Below, in pieces: positions 6,881-15,470 of a stretch of 64,000 nt of DNA. The position numbers and the translations under genes are program-made. Where the stretch lies: NCBI GenBank assembly GCA_028821575.1, contig JAPPFW010000002.1, positions 1 to 64,000 of the forward strand, in the 5' to 3' direction. The notes beneath the pieces were generated by a model, which worked only from the letters and a program-made list of their open reading frames with translations, ran no database searches and was not told the origin of the DNA. Source of the DNA: a bacterium. Lineage in GTDB: Bacteria > Actinomycetota > Acidimicrobiia > Spongiisociales > Spongiisociaceae. The stretch's first letter is position 1, and every line of letters begins with the position of its first letter.

Positions 6881-8631
6881 GTGGCGCGGAGGGCTGATAG
6901 TGCGGAGATGTACGAGGCGGCGGGGGAGTGGAGGGAGGCTGCTCTCCTGGACGATGGTTCGCTGTTCACACCGGGCAGAGAGATCTGGTCTACACGATGG
7001 CTCGATGATCTGCATGAGCGGTTCGTGGTTGGAGCGGACGAGGGCTCCGATCCTTTTGCGGCCAAGCTCCGCAGGCAACTTGAGGGTGCCGAACCGGCTG
7101 TGTACCAGCTGATGGGTGAGCTGATGTACGTGTATTTTCTGGCGTCCAACTCGGTCAAGGGGGTGACCAAGAGACGAAACATTGAGGAGATCCTTGGTTG
7201 GTCGCCCTTACCGGTAAGTATTCCTGTGTCCTTTGGAGCCGCTCTGGGTCAGGGGGTAGGGGGCGCGGGTTCGGGTTTCAGCAGGTATCGCCACCAACTG
7301 GTGTGTTTTTTGATCGAGTTCGTGCTGATCTGGAAGAAGCTTAACGATAGCGACCGTGACAGGATCGTCACCGATCCTTGGGCGATGCGCAGCTTCATTG
7401 GCGAGCGAATTCCCGGGAGCAGCGACGGCCTACAGCGCAACGCACTGCTCCATCTCTTCTTTCCAGAAACATTCGAAACGGTGATGGTTCGCAAACATAA
7501 GGAGAAGATAGCCAAGGCCTTCGCGCATCGGGTATCAGAGCCAGCCGATGACCTTGACCGGATGTTGTTACAGATCCGGGAGGTGTTGTCCGAAGAGTAT
7601 GGAGAGAGTTTTGGATTCTACGATGACCATCTCTGGGGACAGTGGGATGCGAGAAAGCCAAGGAGAGAACGCGCTGAACCGTGCACGCCCCGGGGTGACG
7701 GCCGAAGCCCGGAAGAATGTGAGCGTGGGGTCCCGACGCTAGCTGGACTCTCCGACGAGTTGCTGGTCGATCCCGACCATTTGGAGCGCATCGTCCGTCT
7801 ACTGCGTCACCGCCGCCAGGTGATCTTCTACGGTCCTCCGGGAACTGGTAAGACGTATGTGGCCCGTCAGCTGGCTGCCCATCTCGCGGGAGATGATGAT
7901 CGGGTTGAGTTCGTGCAGTTCCATCCTTCCTACGCGTATGAGGACTTCGTCGAGGGATACCGTCCCGCCCGGGTTGAAGGCGGGATGGGCGGGTTCGACC
8001 TTCGAGAGGGACCGCTCAAGCGGATTGCCCGGCAGGCTGAGAAGATGCCGGACGAGACGTTCGTGCTCGTTATCGACGAGATCAATCGGGGGAACCTGAG
8101 CAAGGTACTCGGTGAGCTCTACTTCCTGCTGGAGTACCGGGATGAGCAGATCAGCTTGCAGTATTCGAACGATCCGTTCTCGTTGCCGGGCAACCTATGG
8201 ATCATCGGCACGATGAACACTGCTGACCGTTCGATCGCCCGTATCGACACGGCACTCAGGCGGCGTTTCACTTTGTTCCGTTCTTCCCTGACGAACCACC
8301 CATCGAGGGTCTGCTGGAGCGGTGGTTGAAGGCCAAGCAGCCCAAGATGAGATGGGTGGCCGACGTGTTGGATCTGGCCAACCAGAAGCTGGGCCGGCGT
8401 CACACTGCCATCGGTCCGAGCCACTTTATGCATGAGGACCTCGACGAAGAGTGGGTCGAGTTGATCTGGGAGCACTCGGTTCTTCCGTACATCGCGGAGC
8501 AGTTCTTCGGCGAAGAGGACCGGCTCAGTGAGTTCGACTTGGACATGCTGCGGCGTGAAGCTACCTCCACCGACGAGGGGGGAGAGCAAGACGACGACAA
8601 CCGGTACGAGCAGGATACGGGAGATGCTTGA
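6881..8631 (+). pseudogene. mcrB: McrB-like GTPase of a McrBC restriction system, frameshifted
   Basis: GTG 6881 follows GGAGG by eight bases. The N-terminal ~290 residues are a specificity-type region; the AAA+ domain follows with Walker A IFYGPPGTGKTY, Walker B FVLVIDEINRGNLSK, the McrB signature LWIIGTMNTADRS and the arginine-rich DTALRRRF. After RRRF the frame breaks at about 8265 (GTTTCACTTT). Adding one base gives RRFHFVPFFPDEPPIEG and continues in the frame ending at 8631. McrB powers translocation of the McrC nuclease on modified DNA. One missing base separates this from an intact gene, so either sequencing error or recent inactivation is possible. Its stop overlaps the mcrC start. 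Confidence 0.75.
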
Positions 8632-9835
8632 ACTGACCCTCAGGGAATACAAGAGACGGAAAGGTGTCGAACTCTCCGCCGCAGACCGTGATGTGCTCGG
8701 TGATCGTGCGTCCGTAACCGTCGTACCTTCCTTGGGTAGGGAGGGTGCCTACGACCTCACCCCCGGCTCAACGGTGGGTGTCCTCCAGACCCGCACGTTG
8801 TCGTTGGAGATACGTCCCAAGCTGCCCATCGACCGCGTGCTCTTCCTTATCTCCTATGCGCTCGACATCAAGAAGTTTGGACCGGAGGACTTCCGGTTTG
8901 GTGATACACCGGATCTGTTCGAGGCGATGATTCCGGGCTTCGTGGCGCAGGTCCGCCGGGCCTTCCGCAGAGGCCTCCTCTGCGGTTACCGGGTCGAGGA
9001 GGAGGCGTTGCACGGCGTGCGCGGCCGCATCCGTTTCAACGACCAGATCCGGGATCGCTTCGGTATCTTTCCGCCCGTCGAGGTCAGCTACGACGACTTC
9101 ACCGAGGACACCGAGATGAACCGCCTCATCAAGGCCGCCATCGTGCGTCTCGGACGGATGCGCATCAGGTCGCGGGATGCTCGCACGAGGTTGCGGGCGT
9201 TCGACCGGGTATTGGGGCAGGTAGCGGACGTGGAATACCGGAGAGGTGCCATCCCCGAATTCTCGTTCAACCGCCTGAGTCGCCACTACGAACCGGCGAT
9301 CCGGCTCGCTCAGTTGATACTTCGTTCAACCTCCATCGAGTTCAGCCGCGGCGGCGTGCGGTCCTCATCATTCCTGGTGGACATGAACAAGGTGTTCGAG
9401 GACTTCATGGTCACGGCTCTGCGCGAGTCGCTCGGAGTGACCGAACGAGACTTCCCACAGGGCGCATCGGGTCGTCGGATGTGGCTGGCCGGTGACCGGA
9501 TAGACCTCGAGCCGGACATCTCGTGGTGGGAGGGAAGGCGCTGCGTCTTCGTCGGTGATCTCAAGTACAAGAAGACGGATCACGGCATCCCGAACGCCGA
9601 CCTGTACCAGCTGCTCGCCTACACGATCGCGGCCGACCTTCCCAGCGGACTCCTGATCTACGCCCAAGGGGAGGAGGATCCGACCGTCTATGCGATCACA
9701 AACGCCGGCAAGCTGCTGGAGATAATGGCTGTGGATCTCTCGGGTTCCCCCGAGCAGATACTCGCCGAGGTCGGGAAGGTCGCGGAGCTTATCCGCTCAA
9801 TGCGCCACGCCGCTCTACGTCACCGCGCTGCTTGA
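8624..9835 (+). CDS. mcrC: McrC-like nuclease subunit of McrBC
   Basis: ATG 8624 overlaps the mcrB stop and gives a 403-aa protein. The N-terminal half resembles the McrC DNA-binding region (LEIRPKLPIDRVLFL, GRIRFNDQIRDRFG, YDDFTEDTEMNRLIKAA). The C-terminal PD-(D/E)xK nuclease core shows DLEPDISWW and VGDLKYKK, the expected acidic and lysine residues, then the conserved DLYQLLAYT. The gene is intact. With McrB it would cleave DNA carrying modified cytosines. Here it borders a DNA methyltransferase operon, so specificity must exclude that host modification if both are active. Confidence 0.88.
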   Translation: MLELTLREYKRRKGVELSAADRDVLGDRASVTVVPSLGREGAYDLTPGSTVGVLQTRTLSLEIRPKLPIDRVLFLISYALDIKKFGPEDFRFGDTPDLFEAMIPGFVAQVRRAFRRGLLCGYRVEEEALHGVRGRIRFNDQIRDRFGIFPPVEVSYDDFTEDTEMNRLIKAAIVRLGRMRIRSRDARTRLRAFDRVLGQVADVEYRRGAIPEFSFNRLSRHYEPAIRLAQLILRSTSIEFSRGGVRSSSFLVDMNKVFEDFMVTALRESLGVTERDFPQGASGRRMWLAGDRIDLEPDISWWEGRRCVFVGDLKYKKTDHGIPNADLYQLLAYTIAADLPSGLLIYAQGEEDPTVYAITNAGKLLEIMAVDLSGSPEQILAEVGKVAELIRSMRHAALRHRAA

Positions 9836-9857
9836 CGAACCAGGAGTAGTGGTGTGA

Positions 9858-10169
9858 ATGGTGAGTGAGCGGGCAGTTGCTGAGGGGCGGATCGCCTGGG
9901 CCAGGAGGCGCATGCCGGTGCTGGGGGATGCTCTGGCAGAACTGGCGCGGCTACGGGTGTTCGACGGGCTGACCATCGGCTTCCGGCTCCATCTGGAGCC
10001 CAAGACTGCGGTGTTGATCGAGGGGCTGCTGGTCGGCGGTGCCCGTGTGGTGGCCATGGGGAACGAGGGCACCACCCGCGTTTGGTACTGCCGAGGCGCT
10101 GGCCGACCGGGGTTGTACGGTGCTCGACCGTCCTGTGACGGCAAGATTAGAGGCTGCGCGAACTTGTAG
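9858..10169 (+). pseudogene. Fragment of an S-adenosylhomocysteine hydrolase-like gene
   Basis: GRIAWARRRMPVLGDAL, FDGLTIGFRLHLEPKTA and GGARVVAMGNEGTT match the N-terminal part of S-adenosylhomocysteine hydrolase, where substrate-binding loops recognise adenosine. At about 10080 the frame shifts; the continuation GTAEALADRGCTVLD is in another frame. A full enzyme has over 400 residues and an NAD domain, neither present here. It is therefore a truncated, frameshifted remnant. It lies upstream of a DNA methyltransferase, whose by-product is S-adenosylhomocysteine, so co-acquisition is possible but unproven. Confidence 0.65.
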
Positions 10170-10620
10170 GACTTGGGCGTCCTGGTGCCGGTGTTGGTGG
10201 TCATGATGCTCCTAATGGGGGCCCACCACTTCTTCTGATGTTTCTGGGGAGGATATGGTGGTTGTGTTCGCGTCTTCGCTCGAGGCCTGATATGCGGCTG
10301 GGGTGGGCTCCGGTTTGTTGGGCGGCCGCGGTATCGGTGATGTGGGCTTGTTGGCGACGGCGGCGTAGCTGGCTACGAAGGGCCAGGCTCTAGGTTCATG
10401 AGCGGGTGCCGCCGGGCCCGGACTCGGCTTCGTAACGACGGCGTTACGTTCGGCCAGGGTGGGCGAGGTGTCGACAGGAAGGTACTGACAGCCCAGCGAT
10501 ACTACATCGGGTCTGGTGGCTGCTCTCACCAACAGCCGATCTACTTACACGTATGTGATTCCGGTGGTAGGGTAATCCTGCGACAGCGACTTGTCGTAGC
10601 CGACCAGTAGCTTGGGGACT
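10170..10620. other. 451 bp without a supported gene
   Basis: Only short frames with poor coding character are present, on either strand. No further part of the hydrolase is recognisable. The segment just before 10621 should hold the methyltransferase promoter, but I see no clear -35/-10 pair. Confidence 0.4.
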
Positions 10621-11667
10621 ATGCAGCAAGTATCGCAATCCGACGAGAGCCGCCCTCCTGTTGACTATTTCGGCACCGGCCTGGGCCGGATGGTTCTAGG
10701 CGACTCCATTCTGGTGCTGGAGGATCTCGCTGCTTCGTCCGTGGATCTCATCGTTACCAGCCCGCCTTTCGCGCTGGTGCGCAAGAAGGATTACGGGAAC
10801 GCGGACGCGGATCGTTACCTGGACTGGTTCCGCCCGTTCGCGGAGCAGTCCCGCCGTGTGCTGAAGGACTCCGGGAGTCTGGTGATCGACATTGGCGGGT
10901 CTTGGATCCCGGGTTCGCCTACTCGCAGCCTTTATCACTTCAAGCTGGTCATTATGCTCGTGGAGGAGATCGGTCTCCACTTGGCTCAGGAGCTTTTCTG
11001 GTGGAACCCTTCGAAGCTTCCCTCGCCTGCGGAGTGGGTCACGGTCCGGCGGGTTCGGGTGAAGGACGCGGTCAATACAATCTGGTGGCTATCCAAGACT
11101 CCCTGGCCGAAGGCGGACAACCGCCGGGTGCTCCAGCCGTACAGCGATGCGATGAAGTCTCTGCTGCGTAACGGCTACCGGTCGATGAAACGTCCGTCGG
11201 GTCATGACATCAGCGACAACTTCGCTAAGAACAACGGAGCGTCTATCCCTCCCAACTTGATCGCGCTTCCTAACACCGAGAGCAACAGCCGATACTTGCG
11301 CTATTGCCAAGAGGAGGGCATCACACCGCATCCGGCCCGGTTCCCGGCGGACCTGCCCCAGTACTTCATCCGGATGCTCACCGATGAGGGCGACTTCGTG
11401 GTTGATCCGTTCGCCGGGAGCTGCGTTACCGGCGAGGTGTGCGAGCGTCTTTCGCGTCGCTGGCTGTGTGTCGAGCTGGAGAAGGAATACTTGCGGGGGG
11501 CTCTGGGGCGCTTCGACGAGAGCGAACCGAACGGACAGAGGGCCGTGGCTAAGGATTGGTACCGGGTGCCGAGGCCCGGTCTCTTGTGGGACACGGCCGA
11601 CACCCCTGCCCCTCTTCCCAAGGACGGCGGACGCGGGTACCGCTTGCGGCGGAAGGCGCGGCTCTGA
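10621..11667 (+). CDS. DNA methyltransferase, beta-class, probably N4-cytosine
   Basis: From ATG 10621 the product has 348 residues. Catalytic motif IV, LIVTSPPFALV, lies near residue 45. The S-adenosylmethionine-binding motif I, DFVVDPFAGSCVTGEV, lies near the C-terminus at about residue 260. That order defines the beta class, and TSPPF is more typical of N4-cytosine enzymes such as M.PvuII than of N6-adenine enzymes, which usually carry DPPY. The gene is intact and is followed after 80 bases by an endonuclease-like gene, so together they look like a type II restriction-modification pair. The recognition sequence cannot be read from the sequence. Confidence 0.85.
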   Translation: MQQVSQSDESRPPVDYFGTGLGRMVLGDSILVLEDLAASSVDLIVTSPPFALVRKKDYGNADADRYLDWFRPFAEQSRRVLKDSGSLVIDIGGSWIPGSPTRSLYHFKLVIMLVEEIGLHLAQELFWWNPSKLPSPAEWVTVRRVRVKDAVNTIWWLSKTPWPKADNRRVLQPYSDAMKSLLRNGYRSMKRPSGHDISDNFAKNNGASIPPNLIALPNTESNSRYLRYCQEEGITPHPARFPADLPQYFIRMLTDEGDFVVDPFAGSCVTGEVCERLSRRWLCVELEKEYLRGALGRFDESEPNGQRAVAKDWYRVPRPGLLWDTADTPAPLPKDGGRGYRLRRKARL

Positions 11668-11747
11668 CTCTGGGTGGTTTGGCATCGGTCGCCGCAGAGG
11701 CACATCAATACTCAGCGTTCGTATCCGGCGTTCCCCGAGGGGGATAG

Positions 11748-13148
11748 GTGGCTCAGCCGAGTGATATACCCGTTGGTTCGCAGTTCACTCCAGACCTGGT
11801 CGACCTATCGGCGTTCCTCGATGCCATCATCAAGCATAGCGGTGACAAGCCGGCGATGGAAAGAGCGATAGCCCGTTCGCCGGTCCGTATCCGGCCTTAC
11901 AGGAGGCCCCCTACCCGGAGACAGGCGTCGCTGCCGCTCGAAGCTGCCCGCCAGTACGGTCTAATCGAACCGACACCCTCCTGGGAAGCGACCGCTCGTG
12001 CTCGCGGTTTCGCCGAGTTGGAGGGCGATGATCTCCACCGCGCGTTCGCTCGGCACATCCTCCTCAACCTCGGTGGTCTCCGAGTGGTGGAGGCGGCCCA
12101 ACAGATGGCACACGACGGACTCAAGATCACCGGCGATTCCCTGGCGGGTTACCTGACCGATCAAGGGTTCCGGGTCGGTGTGCATAACACAGCCATCAAC
12201 AGCCTACGCAAGTGGCTGGCCGAAGCCGATGTGTTCCCGAAGAGACGACATCGGGCTTGGGAAGTGGACCCAGCTTCCAAAGAAAGCCTGGTCGGGATGA
12301 GTGACGAAACGATCGCTGCCCTGGTCGGACTCGGCGACGAGCAACAGGCCTTCGTCGAATCGTTGTGCCGGATAGAACCCGACGGGTGGTACCCGTCCGC
12401 CGACGTAAGGGACCTGACCGAGAGCATCATGGGCAGACGAGTCGATAGGGCCAACATTCCCAAGACCTTCCTCGAACCCTTACACGAGGCGCGCCTAATC
12501 GAGTACACCACCCGCGGTACATCCGGCGGCAAGACCTCACATCTGCGAACTACCGACCGCTTCGACACGGAGGTTCTCGGACCCTTCATGGCCCGTACTA
12601 TCAAACAGCTGGACCCATCCCTCATCGCCTACTACCGACGGCGGCCCACAGACATCCGCGACGATCTGACGTCGAAAGATAGGAACACCAAGGGCGAAGC
12701 GCTCGAAGCGTTAGCCATCTGGGTGATGCGGCTGCTCGGCCTGCGTTTCGTCGGGTGGAGGAAACGGGCCGCTGACGAAACAGCACACGCCGAAGTCGAT
12801 GTGCTGCTCGCCGGCACTTTGGGGACCGTACCGACACGGTGGCAGGTACAATGCAAGAACACACCGTCCGGTCGTGTCAGCCTCGAGGACATCGCGAAAG
12901 AGATCGGCATTTCCCTCGTCACAAAAGCAACGATCGTGCTGATCTTTGCCAACTGCCAGGTAACGGCACCAGCACGCGACTACGCCCAAGAAGTAATGAA
13001 ACACACCGCTCTGACCGTCATGATCCTCGACCGTGACGACCTCAACGAGATCATCGACTCACCCGGACGGATAGCAACAATTCTCAGACGCGAGGCACAC
13101 AAGACTGCCAACATCCCACGACACGGGGCTGACTGGCTAGCCCGATAA
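11748..13148 (+). CDS. Restriction endonuclease, partner of the methyltransferase
   Basis: The GTG-initiated 466-aa protein has an N-terminal and central helical region, with possible winged-helix segments (NSLRKWLAEADVFPK; EPLHEARLIEYTTRG). The C-terminal nuclease-like domain carries TAHAEVDVLLAG followed by RWQVQCKNT, the D...QxK pattern of Mrr-type PD-(D/E)xK nucleases. SLEDIAKEIGISLVTKATI follows. It directly succeeds the DNA methyltransferase, which supports a restriction role. No close named enzyme comes to mind, so the cut site is unknown. Coding quality is good, with no frameshift, unlike several genes to the left. Confidence 0.75.
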   Translation: MAQPSDIPVGSQFTPDLVDLSAFLDAIIKHSGDKPAMERAIARSPVRIRPYRRPPTRRQASLPLEAARQYGLIEPTPSWEATARARGFAELEGDDLHRAFARHILLNLGGLRVVEAAQQMAHDGLKITGDSLAGYLTDQGFRVGVHNTAINSLRKWLAEADVFPKRRHRAWEVDPASKESLVGMSDETIAALVGLGDEQQAFVESLCRIEPDGWYPSADVRDLTESIMGRRVDRANIPKTFLEPLHEARLIEYTTRGTSGGKTSHLRTTDRFDTEVLGPFMARTIKQLDPSLIAYYRRRPTDIRDDLTSKDRNTKGEALEALAIWVMRLLGLRFVGWRKRAADETAHAEVDVLLAGTLGTVPTRWQVQCKNTPSGRVSLEDIAKEIGISLVTKATIVLIFANCQVTAPARDYAQEVMKHTALTVMILDRDDLNEIIDSPGRIATILRREAHKTANIPRHGADWLAR

Positions 13149-13356
13149 GACATGCAGGGTGCTGGGTGGTAGGCACGGCGAACCGAAGGAGAAGCATCCC
13201 GCTTAGCGTGGCAGACCAAACAACCCAAGATCGAGGAAATAGCCTTTGACCAAATCAGGGATAGCCACGAGGGTACCGGACTCTAGGCACTCAGAGAGCG
13301 GGGGCAGGTTGAGGGACAGAACATACGGAACTTATGTCTGACCAGGTGTTTTAGAG
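13149..13356. other. Gene-free boundary stretch before the tRNA fragment
   Basis: No open frame longer than a few tens of codons has support here. The sequence is AT-richer than its surroundings. It lies between the restriction gene and the tRNA fragment, where an integrase gene or its remains might be expected, but none is visible. Confidence 0.4.
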
Positions 13357-13404
13357 GGTCTGTTAATCCGTTGGTCGTGGGTTCAAGTCCCACCCCCGGA
13401 GCCA
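13357..13404 (+). tRNA. 3' fragment of tRNA-Asn(GTT), probable att junction
   Basis: The stretch reads from the anticodon arm, CTGTTAA loop with anticodon GTT, through the T arm (GTGGG-TTCAAGT-CCCAC) to acceptor strand CCCCGGA, discriminator G and encoded CCA. The matching 5' acceptor half, expected as TCCGGGG, and the D arm are absent upstream; the preceding bases show no cloverleaf. Integrases of genomic islands typically recombine at the 3' half of tRNA genes and leave such a copy at one end. It is therefore read as an attachment site rather than a working tRNA. Confidence 0.75.
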
Positions 13405-13523
13405 CCCCCCTCCACGGCTGATCGCTTCACGACCCGGATCGGGTGTTCCCGCATCGCCGTGCGGCATCCATCGCAAACCAAGAGGCTTTGACCTGTAGAC
13501 GCGGCCGGTTACCTTGGGGACCG

Positions 13524-15005
13524 ATGTTACGCAGAACGAAGATCGTGGCCACCATGGGCCCGGCTGTCATCGACGGAGACACGGTGAAGGCCCTGGTAGA
13601 GGCGGGTATGGATGTTGCCAGACTCAACTTCAGTCATGGCGATCACAACTCCCATCTCTGGATGATCCGGTGGCTGCGCCAAGCCGCCGCCGAAGCCGGC
13701 CGCTCCATCGCGGTTCTCCAGGACATCCAGGGACCGAAGACCAGGGTGGGTCGGTTCGCCGGGGGAGCGGTGGATCTGAGTCAAGGCGACGAGGTCAGGA
13801 TGGCCTACACGCGGATGCAGGGGAACCCGGGTCTCATCCCGGTTGACTATCCCCGGCTGGCGGCCGACGTAGGGGTAGGTGACCGTGTCGTCATGTCGGA
13901 TGGGCTGATCGCCGGTCGGGTCACCGATCTCACCGACGAGACCCTGAAGCTACTGATCCAGCGCGGCGGCACACTCAGAGATCGCAAGGGCGTCGCGTTC
14001 CCGGACAGCGACCTGGGGGTCGGCCCGGTCACCGAGAAGGACCGCCGGGATCTCGAACTGGGACGCGAACTGGGCGTCGACTACGTTGCCGCCTCCTTCG
14101 TGAAGGAGGGTGACGACATCAACCAGGTGCGGGAGTTGGCCGGACCCGACGTCCCGGTTATCGCCAAGGTCGAGCTTGCCCTGGCCTACCAGAATCTGGA
14201 CTCCATCCTCGATGCGGCCGACGGGGTGATGGTGGCGCGGGGCGACCTGGGGGTGCAACTTCCCCTGGAGGCGATACCGCACACCCAGGCCGACATCCTG
14301 AGACGGACCAACCGTGCCGGGCTGATCTCGATAACCGCCACCGAAATGCTGGAGTCGATGATCACGGCCCAGCGCCCCACCCGGGCGGAGGTGACCGATG
14401 TGGCGAACGCGGTGGCCTCCGGAACCGACGCCGTGATGCTCTCCGCCGAGACCGCCATCGGACGCCACCCGGTACGCGTCGTCGAGGCCATGTCGGCCAT
14501 CTGCAGGGAGGCGGAGCAGCATCGCGACACCAACATCGCGGACCATGAGGAGATCGAGTTCCTCGAGAGTTCGATGAACTTCGCCTCGGCAACCGCCAAA
14601 GCAGCCACCGAGGCAGCCCGCGACCTCGGATTCCGCACGATCGTGGCCTTCACCGAGTCGGGCGGTACCGCCCGGCTCCTGTCCAAGTACCGGCCATCGG
14701 CCGACATCATGGTCTTCGCTCCGAGCGCCCGGATTCGACGGCGGATGGCCCTCTACTGGGGGGTGAGACCGATCCCGTTCGAACCGCGGGAATCGATCGA
14801 GTTGATGTTCGCAGCTGCGGAGAAGCACCTGGAGAAGACCGGGATATGCGAGCGCGGCGAAGGCGTCGTAATGGTGGCCGGCGTCCCCCCGAACAGCCGG
14901 GCCCGCACCAACATGGTGAAGCTCCACGTGATCGGCGAGCGTCTTAGCTTCCAGCCCAGGCGCCGGGACAGGCGGGCCGGCCGGGTCGGGATCCCTACCC
15001 GGTGA
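13524..15005 (+). CDS. pyk: Pyruvate kinase
   Basis: The 493-aa enzyme converts phosphoenolpyruvate and ADP to pyruvate and ATP at the end of glycolysis. Visible signatures are LRRTKIVATMGPA at the start, ARLNFSHG, VLQDIQGPKTRVG, the metal-binding GVMVARGDLGVQLPLE and the family pattern ITATEMLESMI followed by RPTRAEVTDVANAV. ATG 13524 is preferred because upstream codons are not conserved with the family. It is the first clearly chromosomal gene to the right of the tRNA fragment. Confidence 0.95.
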   Translation: MLRRTKIVATMGPAVIDGDTVKALVEAGMDVARLNFSHGDHNSHLWMIRWLRQAAAEAGRSIAVLQDIQGPKTRVGRFAGGAVDLSQGDEVRMAYTRMQGNPGLIPVDYPRLAADVGVGDRVVMSDGLIAGRVTDLTDETLKLLIQRGGTLRDRKGVAFPDSDLGVGPVTEKDRRDLELGRELGVDYVAASFVKEGDDINQVRELAGPDVPVIAKVELALAYQNLDSILDAADGVMVARGDLGVQLPLEAIPHTQADILRRTNRAGLISITATEMLESMITAQRPTRAEVTDVANAVASGTDAVMLSAETAIGRHPVRVVEAMSAICREAEQHRDTNIADHEEIEFLESSMNFASATAKAATEAARDLGFRTIVAFTESGGTARLLSKYRPSADIMVFAPSARIRRRMALYWGVRPIPFEPRESIELMFAAAEKHLEKTGICERGEGVVMVAGVPPNSRARTNMVKLHVIGERLSFQPRRRDRRAGRVGIPTR

Positions 15006-15141
15006 TCCCCGCGACGCATCCGCTGCGGGCATGGAGGACGGATGCAGGTCGGGTTTGGCGAAACGTTGACTAGAGTGGCCCGCGCCGGCAGCGGACGCTA
15101 CAGAGGCTCCCGGGAGACCCGCCGGTGGTGAAAGGACGAAT

Positions 15142-15447
15142 GTGGGCCAGTTGATCGAAGTGGACAGCGTCGTGCTGGGCGACGTAGCCGTGTTCGACAC
15201 CGACCGGAGCTTCTCCGGCCAGGAAGGTGAAACCTACGCCAGTGCCGCAGCCGCCGACGCCTCGGGCACCTTCCCCGGCCTGGTCGCAAGCGCGCTCTTC
15301 TCGGAGTTCCCCTCGATAGTGTCGGTGTACGTGTTTTCGAACACCATTTCGATCAGGAGTTCGGGTGGCTGGAGCGAGGATCTGGCTGAGGCAGCGGCGG
15401 GGATCATCCGCAACTCCCTGGTCTACTACGCGAGCAACCGGCAGTAA
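15142..15447 (+). CDS. Small protein with Nfu N-terminal-like domain
   Basis: GTG 15142 follows AAAGGA. The 101-aa product has FPGLVASALFSEFPSIVSV, YVFSNTISIR and WSEDLAEAAAGIIRNSLVYY. This matches the shape of the Nfu/NifU N-terminal domain (A-x-x-L-F-x-x-x-x-V-x-x-V-x-x-x-x-x-x-I-x-V, then W and a helix). No CxxC iron-sulphur scaffold domain is present. A role is not assigned; such stand-alone domains are common hypothetical proteins. Confidence 0.5.
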   Translation: MGQLIEVDSVVLGDVAVFDTDRSFSGQEGETYASAAAADASGTFPGLVASALFSEFPSIVSVYVFSNTISIRSSGGWSEDLAEAAAGIIRNSLVYYASNRQ

Positions 15448-15470
15448 CGGTCACCGACGCCGGGACCGGC

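Noticed and set aside
13300-13404. Complete tRNA gene
   Set aside because: No D arm and no 5' acceptor strand complementary to CCCCGGA occurs upstream at the right distance.
13950-15200. Long minus-strand open frame across pyk
   Set aside because: It is antisense to a clear pyruvate kinase and shows only the low-stop bias of GC-rich DNA, with no domain.
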